DNA of 64,000 nt. Source: Microbulbifer sp. GL-2. Lineage in GTDB: Bacteria > Pseudomonadota > Gammaproteobacteria > Pseudomonadales > Cellvibrionaceae. The notes under the pieces were generated by a model. The model had not been told where the DNA came from and did no database searches. It saw nothing but the letters and a program-made list of their open reading frames with translations. The stretch spans positions 892,001-956,000 of the forward strand of contig NZ_AP019807.1 of NCBI RefSeq assembly GCF_007183175.1. The letters run 5' to 3'. Below, one piece after another: positions 45,801-55,700 of this stretch; within the stretch, counting starts at the first letter, position 1; every line of letters starts with the position of its first letter. The translations under genes were made by a program, and so were the position numbers.

Positions 45801-46163
45801 GTAACCGATGATCAAATGGCCGAGGATGTTCTTCAGTATGCGGACCGAGGAGAGGTCTCTACAGCATTTGTTGGAGCCGAAACTGAAACCCAAAAGCTTC
45901 TGGAGTTGCACTGGCGAGAGATTTTAGGAATTCGAGAAATTGGCATTAACGATAACTTCTTTGATATAGGAGGAAACTCGCTTCTTGCAGCTGCGTTAGC
46001 AGTCAAACTTCGAGCCAAATTCCAAGTAGAAATTCCTCTCGCTGAATTACTTGAGCGGCCTACAATTGCACAACTAGCCGATCTTCTCGACACAAAACTC
46101 TGGTTAATGCACTCCGATCAAACTGACATAGAAGATAGTGCTTGTGAGGAGGGTAGTCTGTGA
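42861..46163 (+). CDS. Type I PKS, KS-AT-ACP
   Basis: 1100 residues. KS about 15-440: active Cys189 in NTLCSSSAVAIH, EAHGTGTHLGDP and KTNIGHLV histidines. AT about 535-835: GHS636IGEY and TSHAFHSGL, the malonyl-CoA signature. No KR, DH or ER; a spacer of about 130 mostly charged residues leads to an ACP with GGNS1040LLA. It should therefore add malonate and leave a beta-keto group. The N terminus (MTEKNIMGGEDITEYEND) is acidic, complementary to the basic tail of the preceding PKS; the C terminus (HSDQTDIEDSACEEGSL) is acidic and faces a TubC-like domain in the next protein. AAGG lies eight bases before ATG, 86 bp after the previous gene; overlaps the next gene by 4 bases. Confidence 0.93.
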   Translation: MTEKNIMGGEDITEYENDIAIIGMSGRFPDAADVEKYWENLSNGVESVRFFDHDQLKAMGIDEHLLDNPKFVAADAVLDHIDLFDARFFNMSPREAEITDPQHRLFLEAAWELMERSGYSPQKYKGRVGVYAGAALSGYMMRNLKSNPGLIERLGTFKIMLANDKDFLSTKVSYQMGFTGPSVNVNTLCSSSAVAIHLAAESLLNHQCDLAMAGGVSLQITRNEAFFYQEGKIGSPDGHCRAFDERAAGTVSGSGLGIIALRRLEDAITDGDNILAVLKGTAVNNDGSGKASYTAPSVDGQAEVIIEAQELAGIDPDTITYIEAHGTGTHLGDPIEVAGLTKAFSRQTQDHQFCALGSVKTNIGHLVTAGGVASVIKTVLALQNRKIPASLNFERANPKIDFVNSPFYVNTHLSEWSSRNGAPLRAGVSSFGIGGTNVHMILEEAPDQPTGDEGKPWMFFPLSAKTDTSLQKAREKLANFIDKKQGFDLADVAYTLQVGRNDFEFRSAYVSDSSGTLSTLLKQDSTEGSFHGVQKPIKRNVVFMFPGQGAQYASMGQDLYQNEPIFRHYFDQCAALFLSHLDTNITEILFSSYQVEADEKLKHTILTQPALFSVEYALAKLWQHWGVEAEAMIGHSIGEYVAACLSGVFSLEDAVKLVSHRAKLMSEAPSGAMLSVALSAQQLDGYLTPDLWIAAENGVSTSVISGTLEAIDILEARLHKETIQSVRLHTSHAFHSGLMEEASTNFSKIVDSVTLTAPTTPFISNVTGTWITPEEACDSDYWARQLRAPVMFVKGMDTIAEVSERILLEVGPSNVLCQLSRQSASRSLRAIPSMPSAKQRDAGYRYLMEAMAQLWLVGVEPDWDKYYENIHRMRVELPTYQFDHQSYWIEEKRQSAYNTQANQVVKNSAELKEVIDSGKLIESGLIPVEIDCSELSSDPFEKRQQFDEVLKLSKEINQLIEKSSANSSLSIRVAPLNLELVTDDQMAEDVLQYADRGEVSTAFVGAETETQKLLELHWREILGIREIGINDNFFDIGGNSLLAAALAVKLRAKFQVEIPLAELLERPTIAQLADLLDTKLWLMHSDQTDIEDSACEEGSL

Positions 46164-49100
46164 ATTTGTTTACGTTACTTGCCCAACTCCGGAAATCTAA
46201 TATTCGCATTTGGCAAGAAGATGGACAATTAAAGTTCAAGGCACCGGTCGGTGCCATGACATCAGAATTTAGGAGACAAATACAGGATGAAAAAGCAGCC
46301 CTAATCGAATTACTAAAGCAACAGGAATCAGAATCAACAGATTTACAGTTTGAGCCAATCCCTCAGTGTGATCGATCTGAAAGGCTACCCCTAAGTGCCA
46401 GTCAAGAATCACTATGGGTTATTGACCAACTATCCCCCGGAGGACATGAATACAATATTCCGGCGGTTCTTCGTTTGGAAGGAAACCTTAATGTAGAGGC
46501 TTTACATTACGCTGTAAATACCATTGTTGAACGACATGAGATATTACGCACCCGATATAAGCAAGACGCGATCGGAGCATATCAAGTTATCTCTGAAAAT
46601 ATTAAACTCGAAATCCCTATATTGGATCTCAGAAAGTTAAAACGTGAGGAACGTCAAGAAACAGCACAAAAAACTATTCATGAATTAGGGGCAAAAGGAT
46701 TTAACCTCGAACATGATCTAATGTTACGTACTCAACTAATTCGTTTAGAAGATAATCTACACTTATTTATTTTCTGCACACATCATATAGCTTCCGACGG
46801 CGGCTCTCTTTGGATTCTAACCCATGAACTAAGTACACTCTATACAAATCAAGTATCCGGGAGAAGCTTGCCTTTACCTTCATTAGGTGTTCAATATGCT
46901 GATTTTGCTTGCTGGCAGCGCCAGTGGTTGGCAGGCAAAAAAGCAAATGAAGCCCTTGGGTTCTGGAAGAATACTTTGGGTGGAATCCCCGATGTCCATA
47001 GTTTACCACTTGACCGGCCTCGACCAGCACGCCAGAGTTTTTGCGGTAAGCAATACCGCCAATTTATTTCCAACGAACAAGTTAAGCTTTTAAATACTTT
47101 CGCCAAAGATAAGGGGGCAACCACCTTTATGGTGCTGCATACCGCATTGGCAGCCTTACTATATCGCTATTCTCATGATCAAGACATCATAATTGGTACA
47201 CCGATTGCAAACCGAAATCACCCGGAACAAAGCCGCCTAGTAGGTTTCTTCGCGAATACGCTAGTACTGCGTTCAAAAATTCTACCTACTACTACTTTCG
47301 AAGAGCTGCTATCAGAAAATAAAGAGTATCTACTTCAAGCTTACCAAAACCAACAACTACCTTTTGAAACTCTAGTTGACGCTATTCAACCAGACCGTTC
47401 TCTCAGTAGTAACTCCCTTTTTCAGGTAATGTTGGTTTTACAGAACAATCGACAAGCTGTGCTCGATTTGTCGGGGCTAACCCTTAGTATTGAGCATCAA
47501 GACAATGGCACCTCAAAATTTGATCTGACTTTGCTCATCAACATTACCGACAACGGATATTGTATTGACTGGGAATATGCTACTGACCTCTTTAATGAAG
47601 AGACCATCGCAAGAATGTCAGTTCATTTTGGGTTACTTCTTAAAGCTGTAACTACTAATCCCAGTACTGTAATAAGCTATATTCCTCTGCACACAACATT
47701 AGAGCGACATAATCTACTAAGTGAGTGGAGCTCACCAAAAGAAATTCCAATTCCTTACGAAGGATTACATCAGCTATTTGAACAGAAAGCTCGATCCATA
47801 CCGGAAGCTCCGGCGGTAACTCAAAATGGAGATGAATGGAGCTACGAGGCACTAAACAGTGAGGCGAATCGCTTAGCTCATATCCTCATAGAATCCGGTG
47901 TCAAACCAGACGACATTGTCGCCTTTTGTATTCCTCGCAATGTCTCCATGCTCATAGCTATATTGGCGATTTTGAAAGCCGGAGGATGTTATTTACCTCT
48001 GGATACATCATATTCTGATGCCATTCTGCTAAAACGTTTATCCTCTGCACAACCTGCTTTGGTTATTACAACTCGTGAAACGGATAAACGCCTAACTACA
48101 TCTGAAGCATCTCGAATTTGCATTAATGACACAGGCTTAGTCGTTAGGCTAAGTGCTGCATCTACTACCAATCCTGAAGTTCCATTCTGCTCTGATCAGT
48201 TGGCATATGTGCTATCAACATCTGGATCTACTGGTGAGCCAAAACTCATAGGAATGCCTCACCTCCCGCTTGTCAATCTGATTGAAGCCATGAGGAGTGA
48301 TTGCCCTCAACTTACAAAGGCGCATACCGTATTGCAATTTGCGTCTATTAGTTTTGATATGAGCTTCACCGACATATTCCTGGCATGGTCTGGAGGTGGT
48401 AAGCTCTGCTTGATATCAGAGTCTGAAAAAACAGATTTAGATGCACTAGTTGGAATTTTACAAACCGAAAACGTGTCTGTTGTTAATTTTCCATACTCAC
48501 TTCTACAAGCTCTTACTCATTACTGCAACTCCAGTAAACTGCACTTAGAAAATCTTAAAGTAGTCATATCTACAGCTGAACGGTTACTAGTGACTGAAGA
48601 AATTCGTAATTTTTTTGCACGTCATCCGGACACAAAATTACTCAATCACTTTGGACCTTCAGAAACACATGTCTGCACTTCACTAGTAATGACAGGAGAT
48701 CCGCAGAGCTGGAGCGACATCCCTTCTATCGGAAAACCCATTGCAAACGTACGTTGTTATGTACTAGATGAAAGCTTGAATATTGCACCTCTAGGTGTTT
48801 ATGGTGAACTGTATGTTGGCGGCATTGGCATTGCTCGTGGTTACCTTAACTTGCCAGAATTGACTAGCAAGCGCTTCCTTGATGACCCCCTTGTAGCAAA
48901 AGTAGGGGCCAGAATGTATCAAACAGGAGACACCGTTCGTTGGCTGGACAATGGCGAACTTCAGTTTCTAGAAAGAAAAGATACGCAGGTGAAGTTACGC
49001 GGATTTCGAATTGAACTTAGTGAGATCGAAACTGCACTATTAAAATATTCAACAGTATCTGATGCAGTCGTCGTTTTTGATGAAGAACATAAGCAATTAG

Positions 49101-52100
49101 TAGCTTATGTAGCTGGAAAAGAAGCTATCAATAGCTCCACCCTTAAGGAATATCTGAGGGAGCAGCTACCTGAATATATGATGCCTTCAGCTATTTCTAT
49201 CCTAGATCGACTTCCATTAAACACTAACGGAAAGGTTGATAGAATTGCTTTGCCAAAACAAGAATTCAGTCAGACTTCAACGGTTAAGTATGTAGCTCCA
49301 TCGACTAATAATGAGAAGCAACTTTGTAAAATCTGGAAGGAACTGATATCGACAGATAAAATAGGTTTAGATGATAGTTTCTTCGATATTGGTGGTCACT
49401 CACTTTTAGCTACTCGATTAGCAGTTCTGATTCGAGATTATTGGCAGGTCGATTTTCCAGTACGTAATATCTTTGAAAAACAGACAATTCGGGGACAAGT
49501 ATTACTTATCGAAGATGCTGACTCAACTAGAGTATCACCTATTCAGAAGCTCAAAGATAACGAACCTAAGGTTTTGTCTTTTTCACAACAACGTCTATGG
49601 CTTATTAGCCAAATCAACCCTTTATCTCCACAATACAATATGCCTGTTGTTCTCACCTTCGATGGAGAACTCGACTATGACGCTTTACAAAAAACACTAA
49701 ATGCCATTTTAGTTAGGCATGACACCTTGCATACCGTGTATCGAGCTAATGAAAATGGAGAACCATACCCGCTGATACTTGACGCTCCCGAGCTACCCAT
49801 AGCGTTCATTGATTTGTCAACTCTTTCTGAGGAGGTGCAAAGTCGAGAGGTCGCTCGATTGGCCAAGGAGGAAGCATCTGCACCTTTTGACTTAGCCCAG
49901 GATCTCATGATTCGCGTCTCTCTCATTCGGCTCGGAGCTGAAAAACACACCTTCTTGGCTACAGTACATCATATTGCTTCAGATGGCTGGTCAATTGCAG
50001 TATTCACCAAAGATATTTCGAATTTATACACCGCATATGTTCATAATTTAGATGATACTTTGCCAACTCTACCGGTCAACTACATGGACTATGCCGCTTG
50101 GCAAAAAGCTTGGCTGACTGGTGAAGTATTACAGGAACACCTTAATTACTGGAGAACGCAGCTGGACGGTATACCAGTCTTACACAACTTGCCTTTAGAC
50201 AAAGTTAGACCGGTAAACCCAAGCCACGAAGTTGGATGTGTAGTGCATGAAATGTCAAAGAAAAATTCTAGACAGCTACACCAGTTTGCAAGAGATCATG
50301 ACGCCACTCTTTTTATGGTACTCAGTGCTTGCTTTGCAGTTTTTATTAATCGCTATTCCAGCGAGCACGATATAGTCTTTGGCACTCCTATAGCTAATCG
50401 TGAACACGCCGAGCTTTCAGGTTTGGTCGGTTTTTTTACAAACACTTTGGTGATTCGATTAAATCTCGCAGATCAAGTTACTTTTTCACAGTTAGTTCAG
50501 CAAAGTAAAAGAACATTACTAGAAGCGTATGAACATCAACAAATGCCTTTCGATAAGTTAGTAGATGAGCTGCAACCGCAAAGAGATTTAAGTTTCAGCC
50601 CACTGTTCCAATTAATGCTAGCACTTCAAAATAATGAAGATACATCTTTTGAGCTCCCCAAACTTTCTGCAAAATCCACTGAAACAAAATCTTCAGGAGC
50701 CAAATACGACCTGCTACTTAATGTTACGGATGATAATGAAACTTTGAGTTATGTCTGGGAGTATTCATCTGACTTATTCAACGAAAAAACTGTGCGGCGT
50801 ATGTCCAAGCACTTTCATACCCTTCTGCAAAGCGCCATATCCTCACCAGACACGCAAATTGGCAACCTACCGCTTCTTAATAATGAGGAGCTTAACCAAA
50901 TAGTCCACGATTGGAACGATACAAGAGCCGAATTTCCACAAACTCTCTGCTTGCACCAACCATTCGAAATGCAAGCACAGGCCACACCTAACGCAATTGC
51001 AGTTGTGTTCAGCGAACAGCAGCTCACATACCGGGAATTGAACTATAATGCGAACAAAGTGGCCCACTACTTGCTCAAATGTGGAATTAAGCAGGGTGAG
51101 CTTGTAGCAATCTGTGTTGGGCGTTCACTGGAGATGGTAATTGGTCTATTAGCCATCCTTAAAGCAGGAGCCGCTTATGTTCCTTTAGATCCCTCTTATC
51201 CTATAGAGCGCAAACATCGAATAGTAGAAAAGGCTGACGCTAGGTTTGTATTAGTTGACGATGATAACTTTCAGGATTACTCCTCGACTATATCTATCAA
51301 TCAAGCATTGAATACTGAACGCTTTGATAACCCTTCCAAAAGGTCAATAACCTCGGATCGAGCCTATGTTATTTTTACTTCAGGTTCTACTGGTGAACCC
51401 AAAGGGGTAGTGATTTCTCATAACTCAGCAGTAAATCTCATAACGCTAATTAATAGACGTTTTAATATATCTCAAGATGACTGTGTGCTATGTATCACAT
51501 CCGTTGGGTTTGATTTATCTGTTTACGATATTTTTGGAACTCTTGCCACTGGTGCAAAGCTGATAATATCTTCCGCTGGGGATGAGTTGGAGCCTCGCAA
51601 GCTGATTTCATTGATTGAGAGAAATAATGTTACATTTTGGGACTCTGTGCCTAGCACTCTCAATATGCTAATAGATTACATGGGCCTTACAGATAGGCAG
51701 AACGAGCTGACAACTCTACGCCTAGCATTCTTAAGTGGGGATTGGATACCTACCGCCCTACCCGCCAAAGCAACTCAGTTCTTTCCAAACCTAAAAGTTA
51801 TTGGCTTGGGGGGTGCCACGGAGGGAACAGTTTGGTCGAATTTTTATCCGATAGAGGGTGATGTAAGTCACTTACAGAGCATCCCTTATGGACGACCACT
51901 GGATAACAATACGTTCTATGTACTCGATAAGTACCGTCAACCAGTACCATTAGGTGTTGTGGGTGAACTCTATATCGGTGGACTAGGGGTCGCACAAGGT
52001 TATCTCAAGGACACCAAAAAAACCACAGCATCTTTTGTTAAAAATCCTTACCACCCAGATTTAAATGTTCACATGTATCGCACCGGTGATCTAGGTAGAA

Positions 52101-52798
52101 TTTTGCCGACTTCAGATGGACTGCCAGGAAATATGGAGTTTCTTGGACGACAAGATCACCAAGTAAAAATACGCGGTTTTAGGGTGGAACTAGGGGATAT
52201 TGAATCATGTTTACGGCAGCACGAACTCATTAAAGAGGTTGTAGTAATTGCATCTGAATCAGCAACGGGTTTGATTGCATATTTTACGTCCACTTCAGAT
52301 GTTCAGGCAGAGCAATTGGTCCAGGAATTGAAACGTCATACTTATACGGAACTACCAGAGTATATGGTCCCTTCCTGTTTTATCCATATTGACGCACTTC
52401 CACTTAGTGGAAATGGAAAAATAGATCGTAAAGCACTTCCGAAGCCTAATTTTGATGATGTTAGTTTGCAGGATGCAATATTACCGGAAAGTCAAACCGA
52501 GGCCCGAGTTCTAGAGATCTGGGAAAAGCTTCTTGGCTTGACAGGAATCAGCGTGATTTCAAGCTTCTTTGATGTAGGTGGGCAATCCCTCTTGGTGACC
52601 CGTCTTGCTGCAGAAATATACCGCGAGTTCACAGTCGAACTCTCTACCAGAGTGCTCTTTCAAGCTCAAACTATTAAAGAACAGGCAAAAATCATCGAGC
52701 GAGAACAAAAATACTTACATGTTATTGATGATGTAGATCACTTGTCTGAGGCTGATCTTGATAAATACCTAGCTGAACTCAGTGAAGAGGAAGTGTGA
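46160..52798 (+). CDS. NRPS, TubC docking-C-A-T-C-A-T
   Basis: 2212 residues from GTG (GGAGGG six bases upstream). Residues 1-60 form a TubC_N-type docking domain (LLAQLRKSNIRIWQEDGQLKFKAP). Module 1: C with H208-HIASDG; A about 540-1035 with pocket D-M-T-N-I-T-H-V-C, in the GPSETHV subgroup (no match in codes I remember); T with GGHS1081LLATRL. Module 2: C with H1270-HIASDG; A about 1590-2085 with FDLSVYDIFG and GGATEGTVWSN, pocket D-L-Y-D-F-S-L-V-W, close to the cysteine code DLYNLSLIWK; T with GGQS2143LL. C domains are of the SFSQQRLWLI (LCL) kind; no heterocyclisation (DxxxxD) motif. The C terminus is an acidic helix (LSEADLDKYLAELSEEEV) that should pair with the next protein. Overlaps the next gene by 4 bases (GTGA). 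Confidence 0.93.
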   Translation: MNLFTLLAQLRKSNIRIWQEDGQLKFKAPVGAMTSEFRRQIQDEKAALIELLKQQESESTDLQFEPIPQCDRSERLPLSASQESLWVIDQLSPGGHEYNIPAVLRLEGNLNVEALHYAVNTIVERHEILRTRYKQDAIGAYQVISENIKLEIPILDLRKLKREERQETAQKTIHELGAKGFNLEHDLMLRTQLIRLEDNLHLFIFCTHHIASDGGSLWILTHELSTLYTNQVSGRSLPLPSLGVQYADFACWQRQWLAGKKANEALGFWKNTLGGIPDVHSLPLDRPRPARQSFCGKQYRQFISNEQVKLLNTFAKDKGATTFMVLHTALAALLYRYSHDQDIIIGTPIANRNHPEQSRLVGFFANTLVLRSKILPTTTFEELLSENKEYLLQAYQNQQLPFETLVDAIQPDRSLSSNSLFQVMLVLQNNRQAVLDLSGLTLSIEHQDNGTSKFDLTLLINITDNGYCIDWEYATDLFNEETIARMSVHFGLLLKAVTTNPSTVISYIPLHTTLERHNLLSEWSSPKEIPIPYEGLHQLFEQKARSIPEAPAVTQNGDEWSYEALNSEANRLAHILIESGVKPDDIVAFCIPRNVSMLIAILAILKAGGCYLPLDTSYSDAILLKRLSSAQPALVITTRETDKRLTTSEASRICINDTGLVVRLSAASTTNPEVPFCSDQLAYVLSTSGSTGEPKLIGMPHLPLVNLIEAMRSDCPQLTKAHTVLQFASISFDMSFTDIFLAWSGGGKLCLISESEKTDLDALVGILQTENVSVVNFPYSLLQALTHYCNSSKLHLENLKVVISTAERLLVTEEIRNFFARHPDTKLLNHFGPSETHVCTSLVMTGDPQSWSDIPSIGKPIANVRCYVLDESLNIAPLGVYGELYVGGIGIARGYLNLPELTSKRFLDDPLVAKVGARMYQTGDTVRWLDNGELQFLERKDTQVKLRGFRIELSEIETALLKYSTVSDAVVVFDEEHKQLVAYVAGKEAINSSTLKEYLREQLPEYMMPSAISILDRLPLNTNGKVDRIALPKQEFSQTSTVKYVAPSTNNEKQLCKIWKELISTDKIGLDDSFFDIGGHSLLATRLAVLIRDYWQVDFPVRNIFEKQTIRGQVLLIEDADSTRVSPIQKLKDNEPKVLSFSQQRLWLISQINPLSPQYNMPVVLTFDGELDYDALQKTLNAILVRHDTLHTVYRANENGEPYPLILDAPELPIAFIDLSTLSEEVQSREVARLAKEEASAPFDLAQDLMIRVSLIRLGAEKHTFLATVHHIASDGWSIAVFTKDISNLYTAYVHNLDDTLPTLPVNYMDYAAWQKAWLTGEVLQEHLNYWRTQLDGIPVLHNLPLDKVRPVNPSHEVGCVVHEMSKKNSRQLHQFARDHDATLFMVLSACFAVFINRYSSEHDIVFGTPIANREHAELSGLVGFFTNTLVIRLNLADQVTFSQLVQQSKRTLLEAYEHQQMPFDKLVDELQPQRDLSFSPLFQLMLALQNNEDTSFELPKLSAKSTETKSSGAKYDLLLNVTDDNETLSYVWEYSSDLFNEKTVRRMSKHFHTLLQSAISSPDTQIGNLPLLNNEELNQIVHDWNDTRAEFPQTLCLHQPFEMQAQATPNAIAVVFSEQQLTYRELNYNANKVAHYLLKCGIKQGELVAICVGRSLEMVIGLLAILKAGAAYVPLDPSYPIERKHRIVEKADARFVLVDDDNFQDYSSTISINQALNTERFDNPSKRSITSDRAYVIFTSGSTGEPKGVVISHNSAVNLITLINRRFNISQDDCVLCITSVGFDLSVYDIFGTLATGAKLIISSAGDELEPRKLISLIERNNVTFWDSVPSTLNMLIDYMGLTDRQNELTTLRLAFLSGDWIPTALPAKATQFFPNLKVIGLGGATEGTVWSNFYPIEGDVSHLQSIPYGRPLDNNTFYVLDKYRQPVPLGVVGELYIGGLGVAQGYLKDTKKTTASFVKNPYHPDLNVHMYRTGDLGRILPTSDGLPGNMEFLGRQDHQVKIRGFRVELGDIESCLRQHELIKEVVVIASESATGLIAYFTSTSDVQAEQLVQELKRHTYTELPEYMVPSCFIHIDALPLSGNGKIDRKALPKPNFDDVSLQDAILPESQTEARVLEIWEKLLGLTGISVISSFFDVGGQSLLVTRLAAEIYREFTVELSTRVLFQAQTIKEQAKIIEREQKYLHVIDDVDHLSEADLDKYLAELSEEEV

Positions 52799-55700
52799 GC
52801 ACTATGAAAAATCAAACATCTGAGTTATCTCTAGAAGAAAAGCGAGAGCGTTTAAAGCGGGCTCTTATCAAGCGAACAGCAAGTTCCGCTCGTACAAAGC
52901 TACCGCCTATTGAACCCCGTACCAATCGATTGATGTCACAACTGTCTTTCGCTCAAAGAAGATTATGGTTAATTGACCAGATTGATGGCCCTTCAAGTAA
53001 GTATAATATTGCAGCAGTCTTCCACTTAGATGGAGACCTCAATCTTCGAGCAATGGAGCATTCTCTGTCTGCTATTATTGAGCGGCATGAAGTTCTGCGC
53101 AGTGTATATCGTCCTGTTGATAATGGAGACATTGCGCAGTTTCTACTACCTCATGAGGCAGTTCAACTACCTCTGACTGATATCTCCGATCTACCAGAAA
53201 TCGAACGGTCGGCAACCTTATCGCAACTAATTACTAAAGAGGCAAACTTAACCTTTAATCTCTCCCAGGACCGTATGCTTCGTGCTCAAATTATTCGACT
53301 AGCAGTTTCAGAGCATCTACTTCTTGTCACAATGCATCACATTGCGTCGGACGGCTGGTCTATTCCGATCCTAGTCAACGAACTTAACAATCATTACACC
53401 TCCTTCGCAGCTGGTCACCGAAGTAATCTTCTCCCACTAAAAATCCAATATTCAGACTTTGCGGACTGGCAAGCTAATCATACTGGAAAGCAACTGCTGG
53501 AACGTCAATTGGAGTATTGGAGAGAGCAGTTAGTAGATCTCCCAGCAGTACACAACTTACCACTTGATCGACCACGCAAAGCTGTCTTTAGGAGCCCCTC
53601 TAGAAAGGTTACTCACCGGATTGAACAGTCAATTGTTGATAGGTTGACCAGTATTGCACAAGAAGAAAATGCCACTTTATTCATGGTTTTAAGTGCAGTT
53701 TTTACTTGCCTAATGTATCGATATTCTGGTGATAAAGATATCGTTTTTGGTAGTCCAGTGGCTAATCGAGAAGCGTCTGGTACAGAGGGAATCGTAGGCT
53801 TTTTTGTCAACACTTTGGTTATTAGAACCCAATTGGAAGGTGACCCCAATTTTCATAGTTTGCTATGCACTATTCGCGAAACACTGCTTGAGGCTTATGA
53901 ACACCAGCAAGTTCCTTTCGAGCAGCTTGTAGATACCTTAAAGCCAGATAGAAGTCTGAGTTACACCCCCTTATTTCAAATAATGCTGGCACTTCAAAAC
54001 AATGTTACTGGTGAATTTTCATTACCTGGACTCAAACTGACCCCTTTCGATGAGGCCCCTAGTAATAATATTGCAAAGTATGACCTGACTGTAAATATGG
54101 TCGAAGGCAAAGACGGTCTCATTATTCATTGGGAGTACGCAGTTGATTTGTTTGATGCTGAGACAATCACACGAATGAGTGAACATTTTGGTCGAATGGT
54201 CGAATCTGTGGTTCACTCTCCTAGCACTCCAATCAGTCACTTGCCATACTTAACAAAAACAGAAATTGCTGAAGCTGTAGACAACCCATGTGTTAACGAT
54301 AAGGAGTACGATGTTGACGCACCTTTAGCACGCCTTTTTGAAAGTCAATCAGCTATCCATCCGGGGGCAATAGCGGTTCGAATGGGCGCTACGGCTCTCA
54401 CCTATGGAGAACTGAATAAAAAGGCAAATCGTCTTGCTCGGATGTTGCAGTTGCAAGGAGTCACCAATGGAGATCTTATTGGCCTCTGTATGTATCGCTC
54501 TTACGAGCTCATCACCGCTATGCTGGCCATCCTAAAGGCTGGGGCTGCTTATGTTCCACTAGATCCTTCCTATCCTGAAGAACGCTTACATACCATGATC
54601 GAAGTCGGTCACTTGACTTTAGTGATCGCTACACGAGACACCGTAAATGTAATCGGTAATTCCTCCTGTAAAGTTCTTGAACTTGAGGCTTTTGAAGATC
54701 TAGATCACCTATGTGAAGAAGATCTTACTGATAGCGAAACGACTTCAACACCGAATGATCTCGCATACGTTTGCTTTACCTCTGGCTCAACTGGTCTCCC
54801 CAAGGGGGTAATGACAGAGCAACGCTCTGTGGCCAGTTTGGTTAAGAGCGGGGCCTTCATTCCACTTAGTAAGGCCACAAAATCCTTACAGATTTCATCA
54901 ATTTCTTTCGATGCCGCTACATTCGAAATATGGGCTCCCCTACTTAACGGTGGTGAGCTCATTTTATACCCTGAAGACATCTTTGACCTAAAGTGTATGA
55001 ATTCAGAAATTGAGCGCCATGGTGTCAATACAATATTCCTCACAGCATCTCTTTTCGAGCACTGGAGTCGAGCTTTACCACCGTCAACTTCGTTAAAATT
55101 CCTTCTTGCTGGTGGGGATATTGTTAATTTTGATGCGGTTCACAGAGTTTACAAACATTTCCCTGAAATCCAAATTTATAATGGCTACGGCCCCACAGAG
55201 ACTACCACATTCTGTAGTTGCTACCCCTTCCCACGTAATGGCAAATTTGAACGTGGCGCACCTATTGGTGCTCGTCCACCACGAAGCTCTACATCGTATT
55301 CTTGCAGCACACCTCACGCCAACCTGATCGTTCTGGACGAAAAACAACAAATAGTCCCTCAGGGAGTGATTGGGGAGTTATATGTAGCCGGTAACGGCCT
55401 AACTCGAGGATATATTGGACAAGCTGAGTTGAGCCGCGAAAAGTTAATTGAAATTGCTCTCACCTCACCCAAGAAACAAAAGCTCTACCGAACAGGCGAC
55501 TTTGTTCGCTGGCAAAACAATGGTACTTTGGAGTTCGTCGGGCGGAAGGATTACCAAGTAAAAGTCCGTGGTTTTCGTATCGAACTCCCTGAGATCGAGC
55601 AGGCTCTGCGTTGTGACCCTGACGTACAAGACGCAGTAGTGACAGTGCAAGATGAGAAAAATCACTTAGAAGCCTATCTACTTTTCGCTCCGTCTACAGG

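Noticed and set aside
49560..51000. Second C domain of the NRPS at 46160 as a heterocyclisation (Cy) domain, because a Cys-like A domain follows
   Set aside because: The motif is H-H-I-A-S-D-G, an ordinary condensation active site, and no DxxxxD motif is present, so no thiazoline formation is predicted from it.
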